Below, one piece after another: positions 1 through 8,063 of a DNA stretch of 37,224 nucleotides. The stretch covers positions 1-37,224 of the forward strand of contig CACYLU010000019.1 in NCBI GenBank assembly GCA_902775375.1, written 5' to 3'. Position 1 is the first letter of the stretch; the number at the start of each line of letters is the position of its first letter. Both the position numbers and the translations under genes were made by a program. The notes under the pieces were generated by a model. It ran no database searches. It was given only the letters and a program-made list of their open reading frames with translations, and was not told the origin of the DNA. The DNA is from an uncultured Bacteroidales bacterium. Lineage in GTDB: Bacteria > Bacteroidota > Bacteroidia > Bacteroidales > Bacteroidaceae.

Positions 1-1
1 G

Positions 2-643
2 TCCCTCGCTGATTTTGTATCACGAGACAAGAATTTGCAAGTGGCTGATTTACAGCTATTAAAGTTATGTTTTGGAGAATTGGTAACGGCAACCACCAGG
101 AAGCACCGTATTGAAGCAAACTTTGACAAGCCTTTACGACGCAGACTTCAAATGATCATGAAGACTGATCAAGAGGTGAGGATTGCTTTCTTGGCAGCAC
201 ACAACCGCCAACCCCACGACTCCATCGCGGAAGCTGAAGCCTTGCACGAAATGCAACGGGTAGATAAAATCAATCAAGAGCAAATATGCAAGATTTTAGA
301 TTCAAAAGGATTGGTAGGAAGGGACAAAGTGGGTGATGCCGTCGGCACATTCTGGGCTGTCATACAACATTCAGACGTAAATACTCAGAAAAAATACTTA
401 CCTTTGTTTCATGAAGCAGCCCAAAAGGGCGACATAGCCAAAGAAGGTGTAGCCATGATGGAGGACCGAATTAATATGTTTGAGGGAAAACCTCAACGCT
501 ATGGTTCACAGATCGAGGAAGACGAGCGTGGCAATCCAAGACTCTATCAGTTGCTTGACGAATCCAAAGTGGATGAGTGGCGAAGTGAAATGGGCATGGA
601 ACCTTTGAAAGACTATCTAAGAAAGATGAAAATATACAGATAA
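2..643 (+). CDS. DUF6624 domain protein, 5' end outside window
   Basis: The reading frame is open to the left edge, so the true start lies upstream of the window; the TTG near base 35 is only the first possible in-window start. The C-terminal two thirds carry the DUF6624 pattern: a G-x-D-x-V-G-D-A-V-G-TFWAVIQHSD stretch, then an M-x-E-D-R-I-x-x-x-E-G-K-PQ-x-YG-S-Q segment and a closing W-R-x-E-x-GMEPLKDY. Family members are widespread in Bacteroidota and have no established biochemical role. It ends 10 bases before the TPR gene, so the two are probably co-transcribed. The family call is by recognised motif order; the function is unknown. Confidence 0.75.
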   Translation, partial: SLADFVSRDKNLQVADLQLLKLCFGELVTATTRKHRIEANFDKPLRRRLQMIMKTDQEVRIAFLAAHNRQPHDSIAEAEALHEMQRVDKINQEQICKILDSKGLVGRDKVGDAVGTFWAVIQHSDVNTQKKYLPLFHEAAQKGDIAKEGVAMMEDRINMFEGKPQRYGSQIEEDERGNPRLYQLLDESKVDEWRSEMGMEPLKDYLRKMKIYR

Positions 644-653
644 CGAGATCAAA

Positions 654-1778
654 ATGAAAAAATATCTGATTTACACACTACTGATTTGTTGGAGTTTCTC
701 CACTGCATGGGGACAAAACTCTATTCAAGAAAACGACTGGCAAACTATCTATCTGCAAGGGATGAAATATAAGGACGCTTCGAATAACAAGAAGGCTCTA
801 CAACTTCTAGAAAAAGCATACGAACTACATCCTTCCGACAGCATCATGCGCGACATCGCCAGTGTATATTATGACCGAGGAGTTTATAGAAAGAGTATCA
901 ATATCAGTCAATCATTGCTCAACAAAGACAGTTTGGAAGCAGACCTTGTTCTTATCGCTAAAAGCCATGAGAAATTGAACAACGCCGATTCTGCATTGGT
1001 GTATGAAAAGATTATAGCCAAGAAGAATATAGAGAATGCCAACAATATTATCAATTTGGCTAAAAACTACGAAGATCGGGATATGTCGGACTCAGCCTTG
1101 GTAGTATTAGATGATTTCTGCCTCTATGATGACGAGAACATGGCAGTGAATGGTTTGAAGGCTTATCTACTATATCAAACAGGAGAATATGAAGAATCAC
1201 TTGAAGAATACCGTAAACTTAGAAATGCGGGCGACAACTCCACAACGACCAACTACTATATGGGGCTGGCTTACGCCCGTGTAGATAGTTTGCAAGAGTC
1301 ATACGACTGCCTGAAGATAGCGGCTAGGAAAGACCGATACAAAAATCAGTATATCCTCGCGCAATATGGTATTGTGGCATCTAAGCTGAACGGGAACGAG
1401 CAGGAAGGAGTGAACATCATTTCTCAAGCTATTGAGAAGATATTGCCAGATGAGACACTAATGTGGTCACTCTATAATACTCGTGCCAATGCCAACATAC
1501 GCATTTTCAAATTTGAGGATGCTATTGATGACTACAAGCGCTCACTAACCTACAAACCTGATAGGTTGACTGATATCTATCACATCGCATACCTCTACAC
1601 CATTATACATGATAGAGCCAATGCAGACAGACATTTCAAGATGTTCATTAATAATGCTCAAAAGAGTGCGAACCCCGATAGATATAAACGATGGATAGAA
1701 GCAGCTGAAGGCTATCTCAAACGGAGCAAAGAGGAACATTTCTTTCAAGGTGACGATGAGAATCTCAAAGATTTTTGA
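654..1778 (+). CDS. Secreted tetratricopeptide-repeat protein
   Basis: This 374-residue protein starts with a classical signal peptide (MKK, a hydrophobic run, cleavage near AWG-QNS at about residue 20). No lipobox cysteine is evident at the cleavage site, so it is probably periplasmic or surface-associated rather than a lipoprotein. From about residue 30 onward it is made of helical TPR-like units with the usual small/aromatic spacing, for example around YKDASNNKKALQLLEKAY, FEDAIDDYKRSLTYKPD and GEYEESLEEYRKL. TPR arrays are protein-interaction scaffolds; no catalytic domain is visible. It follows the DUF6624 gene closely and precedes the glycine-rich gene by 87 bases. The partner is not deducible. 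Confidence 0.8.
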   Translation: MKKYLIYTLLICWSFSTAWGQNSIQENDWQTIYLQGMKYKDASNNKKALQLLEKAYELHPSDSIMRDIASVYYDRGVYRKSINISQSLLNKDSLEADLVLIAKSHEKLNNADSALVYEKIIAKKNIENANNIINLAKNYEDRDMSDSALVVLDDFCLYDDENMAVNGLKAYLLYQTGEYEESLEEYRKLRNAGDNSTTTNYYMGLAYARVDSLQESYDCLKIAARKDRYKNQYILAQYGIVASKLNGNEQEGVNIISQAIEKILPDETLMWSLYNTRANANIRIFKFEDAIDDYKRSLTYKPDRLTDIYHIAYLYTIIHDRANADRHFKMFINNAQKSANPDRYKRWIEAAEGYLKRSKEEHFFQGDDENLKDF

Positions 1779-1865
1779 TTAAAAACCATGTCAGCTCTTT
1801 CATTATTTATAAATAAAGTGTATATTTAAGGTCGAAATTGTTTCATCTTTTAATAATGGTTCATT

Positions 1866-2351
1866 ATGGGAGATCTATTAGGTGATATTCTGAATTCTGT
1901 CACATCTGGCGGCGCTGCTAGTGGTGCACTGGGCGACATTTTAGGTCAGGTACTAGGCGGACAGACAATCCAGCAGGCTACAAAAAAACCAACCACTACC
2001 AACAAGACAACGACACGGCAACCCACACGCAAGGGGATTGACATCTCAAAGGAACTGGACACCATCAACGGTATCCCAGCTAGCACTGAGAGTAAAGGTG
2101 GTATCGACTTGGGTAGTATCTTAGGTGCAGCTACAAGTAAGGGCGGCATAGACTTAGGAAGTATTTTAGGTGCTGCTACAGGTAAAAGCGGAGGTTTAGA
2201 CCTCGGCTCTATATTAGGTGCATTGGTGGGTGGTTCTCAGCCTAGCGGCGGTCTGGCGGGCAACTTATCAAATGCTAATATCGGTGAAATAGCTCAAAGT
2301 GTAATCTCTGTTATCGGAATGGCATCAAATGCATTCGGTAGCGCTAAATAA
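1866..2351 (+). CDS. Glycine-rich internal-repeat protein
   Basis: A 161-residue protein of unknown function with a distinctive internal architecture. Residues 1-33 are Gly/Leu/Ile-rich (GDILGQVLGG type), residues 40-56 are a Thr/Lys/Arg-rich linker, and residues 78-124 are three consecutive units of about 15 residues built on GGIDLGSILGAATSK, GGIDLGSILGAATGKS and GGLDLGSILGALVGGS. The tail (about 138-158) is an amphipathic helix candidate. There is no signal peptide. The style resembles the Gly/Leu-rich segments of DUF937/YidB-like proteins, but this is only a resemblance. It lies 8 bases upstream of the TerB-like gene, so the two are likely translated from one message. Confidence 0.65.
   Translation: MGDLLGDILNSVTSGGAASGALGDILGQVLGGQTIQQATKKPTTTNKTTTRQPTRKGIDISKELDTINGIPASTESKGGIDLGSILGAATSKGGIDLGSILGAATGKSGGLDLGSILGALVGGSQPSGGLAGNLSNANIGEIAQSVISVIGMASNAFGSAK
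2097..2237 (+). repeat. Three in-frame ~45-48-bp coding repeats
   Basis: Three tandem copies encode the GG(I/L)DLGSILGA unit. The first two are nearly identical as protein (15 residues) while differing at synonymous codon positions, so the protein repeat is older than, or selected beyond, a recent DNA duplication. The third has drifted at its end. Confidence 0.75.
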
Positions 2352-2359
2352 TAACAATT

Positions 2360-2725
2360 ATGGATACCAAACCTATTGAGAAAGTGATATGGCTTGTGGC
2401 CAAGACAGGTCTGTTTTTTGCTCACGCCGATGGGAGATATGATGTGCGTGAAAAGAACTTCATTGAGGGTTTCATTGACAAACTGGCAGCTATAGGTCCT
2501 GTTGATGATGTTAAGGCTGAATTGGAAAGTTCGCTTCAAAAGCACTACAAGTTGGAAGATATCGTGAATGATACAAAAGATTTGCTCAGCGGTTTCAACC
2601 CAGCAGAACAAAGTGTTATTAAGTTAACGCTCAGTCAGTTTGTAACCAATGTCATCAATGCTGACTGCGTGGAGAACAAAGCCGAGAGTATTCTTTTTGA
2701 AGAATGGAAAAAGGCACTGGAATAA
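2360..2725 (+). CDS. TerB-like domain protein
   Basis: A 121-residue all-helical protein. The opening (residues about 10-35) has the TerB/DjlA-N style pattern: a hydrophobic helix, then FAHADGRYDVREKNFIEGFI, where the acidic residues of the HADG...E segment match the putative metal-binding acidic positions of TerB-like proteins. The rest continues as predicted helices ending in EEWKKALE. TerB-like modules are tied to stress and envelope-associated systems, but the exact function here is unknown. Its stop codon overlaps the start of the following VOC gene (TAATG), indicating translational coupling. Confidence 0.6.
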   Translation: MDTKPIEKVIWLVAKTGLFFAHADGRYDVREKNFIEGFIDKLAAIGPVDDVKAELESSLQKHYKLEDIVNDTKDLLSGFNPAEQSVIKLTLSQFVTNVINADCVENKAESILFEEWKKALE

Positions 2726-3114
2726 TGGACATTAAAGATTTCTGCACAGGGCTTCAACATATTGGAGTTCCCACATTGGATATAAATAAGACCATCGATT
2801 TTTATCAATCCTTGGGGTTTGAGGTGGTATATCAGCGTACCAATGGCAACGGGCAACAAGTTGCATTCCTACAACTTGGCAATTTACAGATAGAAACTTA
2901 CGACAAAGAGCCAGCAGCCATGCAAGTAGGTTCGTTTGAGCATATAGCCATCGACGTAAAGAATATTGAGGGATTATATGAAGTAGTTAAATCGAAAGGC
3001 TTCTATATATGCGATTCGCCTATTCATGAATTGCCCTATTGGGAGCGAGGAATTAAGTACTTCAAAATTGAAGGCCCTAATAAAGAAATCATAGAGTTTT
3101 GCGAGAAACTATAA
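2725..3114 (+). CDS. VOC superfamily (glyoxalase/bleomycin-resistance fold) protein
   Basis: A 129-residue single VOC domain. The ATG at 2725 is chosen over an in-frame start 21 bases upstream because it overlaps the preceding stop as TAATG. Two beta-alpha-beta-beta-beta modules are visible, with the four usual metal ligands: His in GLQHIGVPT, Glu in LQIETYD, His in FEHIAIDV and Glu in EIIEFCE. This is the lactoylglutathione-lyase-like or dioxygenase-like H/E/H/E layout, but small VOC proteins are too divergent to assign a substrate. It is the last gene of the plus-strand group and is followed at once by a strong terminator. Confidence 0.8.
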   Translation: MDIKDFCTGLQHIGVPTLDINKTIDFYQSLGFEVVYQRTNGNGQQVAFLQLGNLQIETYDKEPAAMQVGSFEHIAIDVKNIEGLYEVVKSKGFYICDSPIHELPYWERGIKYFKIEGPNKEIIEFCEKL

Positions 3115-3152
3115 AAAGAGAAGGTAGCCCAATTGGACTACCTTCTTTTTTA
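3113..3152. terminator. Bidirectional intrinsic terminator
   Basis: An inverted repeat AGAAGGTAG...CTACCTTCT with a 10-base loop is flanked by A-rich sequence on the left and a T-run on the right. It sits between the convergent VOC gene (plus) and the oxidoreductase at 3168 (minus), so it can serve both. Confidence 0.85.
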
Positions 3153-3167
3153 TTTCTATCGCTAATA

Positions 3168-4649
3168 TTAGAACTTAGGCAGTTCCCAGCCATGACGATA
3201 TTCGCGACGGAAGAACTGATTAGCCTCAGGCAGATTGGTAATCTGCATCTTGTTAGCATCATATTCCAAGGTAATGTTACGACGCTGTGACAAAACTGCA
3301 ATGTTAGTCAGCAACATAATCTCAGTCAGCTTAGCAGCTACATCGAAGTTGTTAGCAGCCTGACGCTTCTCCTTGATAGCCTCAACCCAGTCAACATAGA
3401 TGTTCTTAGGACGCTTCAGAGTCTTCTCTGGTTCCTTCCATCCTGGACGAGCAGGGATAAACTCAGGAGTTGCACCGTGAGTACCGTGCATCAACATACC
3501 CTTTGTACCAATGTACAAGCACTCCTTCAACTGGCGGTTAGCTTCCAATTCTTTTGGACGAGACAACTTAACGCCACCATCTGTCCAATATACTGTAACC
3601 TCAGGCATCTTCTTGCCATCAACAGTACGAGCAGGGAAGTGATACTGGCAAAGTTCGGTGATTGGCAGATACTCATCGTTGAAAGGAGTAGTAGTAGCCT
3701 GGATCTTGTCAGGCATACCCAAACCTAATGCCCAGATAGGAGCATCGAATGTGTGAGCACCCATATCACCCATAGCACCTGTACCATAATCCCACATACC
3801 ACGCCAAGCGAAGTGGGTAGTTTCATGGTTATAAGGCTTCAATGGTGCCGGGCCTAACCACAAATCATAATCCAAATTCTTAGGAATAGCCTCACCTGCA
3901 GGACGCTGGTAGTCACCCTGACGCCATACAGGACGGTCTGACCACATGTGTACCTCGGTTACGTCACCAATGGCTCCGCTACGAATCCACTCTACAGTCT
4001 GATAAGTACCCTCGATGTTGTGTCCCTGGTTACCCATCTGAGTAACAACACCTGTCTTCTTAGCCAGGTCGCGCAGATAACGAACTTCCTCGATCGTCTT
4101 AGCCATAGGCTTCTCTACAAACACAGCCTTGCCTGCCAGCATAGCATAAGCAGCGATGATTGCATGGGTATGGTCAGGAGTACCAATCAATACACCATCA
4201 ATTTCCTTGCCACACTCATCCAGCATTTTGCGGAAGTCCTGATATTTCTTAGCTTTTGGATAACCAGCCATGATATGTCCTGCATAGTCAAGGTCAACAT
4301 CGCAGAGAGCATACATGTTAGCATGGTGAATAGGCTGCTTGCCAGCATCACCCATCTGTACTGCCTGGTTCACCATTCTTCTTTCAGGAGCCAAACCTGC
4401 GAAGTTAGGAGATACCCAACCACCATACTGACGATCTGGATTAGGTCTTCTACCAATCTTCTCATCTGGATCAGCGATGTTCTGAATATCGCCACCACCT
4501 TGGCTACCTACACCTACAGCAGCGATGTTAGGTGTGTCACTTGGAGCCATGTGACCATGAGAACTACCCAAGATTGTGTTAGGAGCAATTGTAAAGCCTG
4601 CAACAGCAGCAGCTCCTGTTTTCAAAAAGTTTCTACGAGTAATGTTCAT
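3168..4649 (-). CDS. Tat-exported Gfo/Idh/MocA-family oxidoreductase (copy 1)
   Basis: A 493-residue protein with an N-terminal twin-arginine signal (TRRNFLKTGAAAVAGF, residues 4-19), so it should be folded with cofactor before export. A Rossmann segment follows (AAVGVGSQGGGD, about 44-54), then TPDHTHAI (158-165) and the family hallmark EKP (179-181) with downstream GNQGHN. The C-terminal half is the extended beta-sheet domain of bacterial-type secreted members. Known relatives act on sugars or polyols with tightly bound NAD(P), and GH109-type alpha-N-acetylgalactosaminidases are in the same superfamily; the substrate here cannot be read. A closely similar paralog lies directly upstream, separated by a terminator, so the two are transcribed separately. 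Confidence 0.88.
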   Translation of the reverse strand: MNITRRNFLKTGAAAVAGFTIAPNTILGSSHGHMAPSDTPNIAAVGVGSQGGGDIQNIADPDEKIGRRPNPDRQYGGWVSPNFAGLAPERRMVNQAVQMGDAGKQPIHHANMYALCDVDLDYAGHIMAGYPKAKKYQDFRKMLDECGKEIDGVLIGTPDHTHAIIAAYAMLAGKAVFVEKPMAKTIEEVRYLRDLAKKTGVVTQMGNQGHNIEGTYQTVEWIRSGAIGDVTEVHMWSDRPVWRQGDYQRPAGEAIPKNLDYDLWLGPAPLKPYNHETTHFAWRGMWDYGTGAMGDMGAHTFDAPIWALGLGMPDKIQATTTPFNDEYLPITELCQYHFPARTVDGKKMPEVTVYWTDGGVKLSRPKELEANRQLKECLYIGTKGMLMHGTHGATPEFIPARPGWKEPEKTLKRPKNIYVDWVEAIKEKRQAANNFDVAAKLTEIMLLTNIAVLSQRRNITLEYDANKMQITNLPEANQFFRREYRHGWELPKF

Positions 4650-4750
4650 AATAATTTTTTAATTTAATAAAACAATCAGTTTATAAATTCAAAATTTGGT
4701 GTAAATGTATTAAATTTTTTGGACAAAACACATAACCTCGAGGCTTTTTA

Positions 4751-4792
4751 ACAAAAAAAAAACCTCCCAACCAAAAGTTAGGAGGTCTTTTA
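4751..4792 (-). terminator. Intrinsic terminator of oxidoreductase copy 2
   Basis: On the minus strand, a GACCTCC...GGAGGTT stem (one internal mismatch, AAC/GTT at the top, loop of A/T) is followed by a run of nine or more T. It lies just downstream of the gene at 4808-6304 and separates it from copy 1. Confidence 0.85.
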
Positions 4793-4807
4793 ATAATAAA
4801 AGTGAGA

Positions 4808-6304
4808 TTAGATAGCTGGCAATTCCCAACCCTTACGATACTCATAGTGGAAATAATTGTTTGCTTCTTCGCAGTTGGTGATACGCATATTAGCAGCATC
4901 ATATTCCAATGTAATATTGGTGTTCTGAGCAGCAACAGCAATGTTGGTCAGCAACATAATCTCAGTCAGCTTAGCAGCGATCTCAAAATCATTGGCAGCC
5001 TTGCGACCTTCCTTGATAGCCTCAACCCAATCAACATAGATGTTCTTAGGACGGGTAATCACCTTAGCAGGTTCCTTGAAGTTAGGACGGTTAGGCACCA
5101 ACTCAGGACTTGCACCATGAGTACCATGCATCATCATTCCCTTGTCACCCACATAGAGGCACTCGCGCAAAGCACGTCCGTTCTCCAGTTCAAATGGGCG
5201 ATAAGGCTTGATACCACCGTCTGTCCATGTAACAACGCACTCAGGCATCTTGATCTTCTTCTTGCCATCCAAAGTTGGCACCTCGCGAGCAGGGAAGTGA
5301 TACTTCACGGCCTCAGCCTGTGGCAGATATTCGTCATTATAAGGAGTGGTAGTAGCCATAATCTTGTCAGGCATACCTAGTCCCAATGCCCAGATAGGAG
5401 CATCGAAAGTGTGAGCACCCATGTCACCCATAGCACCTGTACCATAGTCCCACAAACCACGCCAAGCAAAGTGTAATGAAGCTTCGTTGTAAGGCTTCTC
5501 AGGAGCCGGGCCTAACCACAAGTCATAGTCGAGTGTCTGAGGAATGGTTTGTGCAGGCAGACGATTGAAGTAACCCTGTTTCCACATTGGACGATTTGAC
5601 CACATGTGTACTTCAGAAACGTTACCTATCACTCCACTGCGAATCCACTCAACAGTCTGGTAAGTACCTTCGGTATTGTGACCTTGGTTACCCATCTGTG
5701 TAACAACACCAGTCTTCTTAGCCAACTCTGCCAAGTAACGAACTTCCTTGATGGTCTTAGCCATAGGCTTCTCAACGAACACAGCCTTACCAGCCTTCAT
5801 GGCAGTAGCAGCAATAATAGCATGGGTATGGTCAGGAGTAGCAATCAGATAACCATCTACATCCTTTTCTTTCTCAATCAGTTCGCGGAAATCGGTATAT
5901 CTCTTAGCCTTGTAGTAGGCATTGAATATAGGTGCACCATATACAGTATCTACATCGCACAATGCGTAGATATTAGCATGGTGAATAGGCTGACGACCAG
6001 CATCACCCATCTGAACGATATTATCAGAAGCTCGACGCTGACGCTGGATACGGATACCTGCGTATGGTTGGTTGGTTGCCCACTGCATACCACCAAGGCC
6101 TTCACGCTTTACAGGAGCATCAGGATCGGCAATATTCTGCAGGTCACCTCCACCTTGATTACCGAAACCGATACCGGCGATGTTGATTTGATCACTTGGG
6201 GGTACATGACCATAGGTCTTACCCAACACAACGCTTGGAGCAATAGTAAAACCAGCAACAGCAGCGGCTCCAGTCTTCATAAAATTTCTTCTTGTAAAAT
6301 TCAT
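4808..6304 (-). CDS. Tat-exported Gfo/Idh/MocA-family oxidoreductase (copy 2)
   Basis: A 498-residue paralog of the 3168-4649 gene, alignable over its whole length. It has a twin-arginine signal (TRRNFMKTGAAAVAGF), a Rossmann segment with GFGNQGGGD, TPDHTHAI, FVEKPMAKT and GNQGHNTEGTYQTVEW. It differs mainly in the segment before QMGDAG and in a longer insertion rich in Lys (TLDGKKKIKMPE) in the C-terminal domain. Copies with conserved catalytic parts but different variable loops suggest two related substrates or anomers. It has its own terminator, and the 197-base gap to the divergent pepD gene must hold both promoters. Confidence 0.88.
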   Translation of the reverse strand: MNFTRRNFMKTGAAAVAGFTIAPSVVLGKTYGHVPPSDQINIAGIGFGNQGGGDLQNIADPDAPVKREGLGGMQWATNQPYAGIRIQRQRRASDNIVQMGDAGRQPIHHANIYALCDVDTVYGAPIFNAYYKAKRYTDFRELIEKEKDVDGYLIATPDHTHAIIAATAMKAGKAVFVEKPMAKTIKEVRYLAELAKKTGVVTQMGNQGHNTEGTYQTVEWIRSGVIGNVSEVHMWSNRPMWKQGYFNRLPAQTIPQTLDYDLWLGPAPEKPYNEASLHFAWRGLWDYGTGAMGDMGAHTFDAPIWALGLGMPDKIMATTTPYNDEYLPQAEAVKYHFPAREVPTLDGKKKIKMPECVVTWTDGGIKPYRPFELENGRALRECLYVGDKGMMMHGTHGASPELVPNRPNFKEPAKVITRPKNIYVDWVEAIKEGRKAANDFEIAAKLTEIMLLTNIAVAAQNTNITLEYDAANMRITNCEEANNYFHYEYRKGWELPAI

Positions 6305-6451
6305 GGTAAAAAATTTTTATAATAATAAAACGTTTAATTCAAATCCGCGATAATACGTTGTAAATATAGTGTTTTTTTTTAATAATTGCACCCTTTTTTC
6401 ACTTTATGTAAAAAAAAGGCCTCAAAATATACTTTTCACAAATAAAAATCG

Positions 6452-6459
6452 TAAATTCG
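6452..6459 (+). promoter_or_regulatory. Candidate -7 box for the dipeptidase gene
   Basis: TAAATTCG resembles the Bacteroidota -7 box TAnnTTTG with one change, about 43 bases before the ATG. A convincing -33 TTTG at the right distance is not visible, so this is a weak call. Confidence 0.35.
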
Positions 6460-6501
6460 CATAAATAGAGCATTAATAATTAATATAAAAGCAACCAATC
6501 T

Positions 6502-7959
6502 ATGAGTACAATCTTGGATTTAGCCCCTCAAAGGGTATGGAAAAACTTTCATGCACTCACACAGATTCCTCGTCCTTCTGGGCACTGTGAACAAGTGAGC
6601 GAATACTTAGTAAATTTTGGAAAGAATCTTGGTTTAGAAGCCTTTATCGACAATGCAGGCAACGTGGTAATACGCAAGCCAGCCACTCCTGGCATGGAGA
6701 ACCGCAAAGGCGTAGTGCTGCAGGCACATATGGACATGGTGCCTCAGAAGGTGGCCGACGTGGAGCATAATTTCGTAAAAGACCCTATCCAGACTTGGAT
6801 TGATGGAGACTGGGTACGCGCTAAGGGAACTACTCTCGGTGCCGACGATGGTCTGGGCGTTGCCGCGATTATGGCAATATTAGAGTCAAAAGACATCAAG
6901 CATGGTCCACTGGAAGCCCTTATTACTAAGGATGAGGAAACCGGTATGTTCGGCGCATTCGCCCTGAGTCCTGACACATTAAAGGGTGACATTCTACTCA
7001 ATCTTGATTCTGAGTCAGAAGGCGAGCTTTACATTGGTTGTGCCGGAGGCATTGACATCACCTCGACCATGCAGTATCAAGAGACCACTCCAACCCAAGG
7101 CTTCATTGCAAAGAGAATAGTACTGAAAGGCTTGCGTGGCGGACACTCTGGCATGGAGATTAACGAAGGGCGCGCCAATGCTATTAAGCAATTAGCACGT
7201 GTGGTACACGACCTGTTGGTAGAATTTGATTGCGAACTTGCCTGCTTCGGAGGTGGCAACATGCGCAATGCCATCCCTCGCGAGGCACAAGCTGTATTGC
7301 TGTTCAATCCAGATGACATGGAAGGTCTTGATACTTATATTCAGGAATATGAGGCTCAGTTGAATGCTGAGTTCTATCCTATAGAGAAAGATATTTACCT
7401 GAAAATGGAGGATACTGAGACACCAGCCACTAAAGTGCCAGAAGAAATTCAAGATAACATCATCGCGGTCATCATGGCTTGTCAAGACGGAGCGATGCGC
7501 ATGATACCTACCGTTCCAGATACTGTTGAGACCTCTTCCAACCTGGCTATCGTGAATGTAGGTGGTGGTAAGGTGGAGATTAAAATTCTTGCCCGCAGTT
7601 CGAACGATGCCATGAAAGACTATTTGGTTGACTGTTTGGAATCATGCTTCAATATGGCTGGTTTGAAAACTGAGACGAGCGGAGGCTATTCTGGTTGGCA
7701 ACCTAATGTAGATTCCCCTATTCTGGTTGCTATGTGTAAGAGCTATCAGGAGCAATTTGGTAAGGAGCCATTGGTGAAAGTCATTCATGCAGGGTTGGAA
7801 TGTGGCATCATTGGTGCTATCTATCCAAAGATGGACATGATTTCTTTCGGTCCAACTCTAGAATCTCCTCATACTCCTGGCGAACGTGCCTACATCCCGA
7901 GTGTTCCTAAGTTCTGGGACTTCCTCGTGGCTACATTGGCACAGGTGCCAGAGAAATGA
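6502..7959 (+). CDS. pepD: Aminoacyl-histidine dipeptidase (M20C family)
   Basis: This 485-residue cytosolic metallopeptidase cleaves Xaa-His dipeptides such as carnosine-like substrates and other unblocked dipeptides. Length and motifs match PepD: HMDMVPQ (His76, Asp78) for the first metal site, GADDGLG (Asp115/116), the catalytic DEETGMFG (Glu145/146), a lid-domain GGHSGMEI and a late HAGLECG with the last ligand. There is no signal peptide. It stands alone between a divergent oxidoreductase gene and a terminator. Bacteroidota are strongly peptide-using, so a housekeeping peptide-salvage role is expected. Confidence 0.93.
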   Translation: MSTILDLAPQRVWKNFHALTQIPRPSGHCEQVSEYLVNFGKNLGLEAFIDNAGNVVIRKPATPGMENRKGVVLQAHMDMVPQKVADVEHNFVKDPIQTWIDGDWVRAKGTTLGADDGLGVAAIMAILESKDIKHGPLEALITKDEETGMFGAFALSPDTLKGDILLNLDSESEGELYIGCAGGIDITSTMQYQETTPTQGFIAKRIVLKGLRGGHSGMEINEGRANAIKQLARVVHDLLVEFDCELACFGGGNMRNAIPREAQAVLLFNPDDMEGLDTYIQEYEAQLNAEFYPIEKDIYLKMEDTETPATKVPEEIQDNIIAVIMACQDGAMRMIPTVPDTVETSSNLAIVNVGGGKVEIKILARSSNDAMKDYLVDCLESCFNMAGLKTETSGGYSGWQPNVDSPILVAMCKSYQEQFGKEPLVKVIHAGLECGIIGAIYPKMDMISFGPTLESPHTPGERAYIPSVPKFWDFLVATLAQVPEK

Positions 7960-8009
7960 TTTTACTCTACTACGGGAGGACGGTTTTCCCTTCCATAGTC
8001 ATCTAATAT

Positions 8010-8046
8010 ATTAAAAAAGAGCACTACAGGTGTAGTGCTCTTTTTC
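8010..8046. terminator. Bidirectional intrinsic terminator
   Basis: A perfect GAGCACTACA / TGTAGTGCTC stem with a very short loop, A-run on the left and T-run on the right, lies between convergent pepD (plus) and the ROK kinase (minus). Confidence 0.9.
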
Positions 8047-8063
8047 TATTATAGAGATAATGA

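Noticed and set aside
3948-4667. Long plus-strand open frame antisense to oxidoreductase copy 1 (and the equivalent at 5606-6322 for copy 2)
   Set aside because: Both are at the same relative position of the paralogous genes, have no recognisable domain and unusual composition; they are frame shadows of conserved coding sequence.
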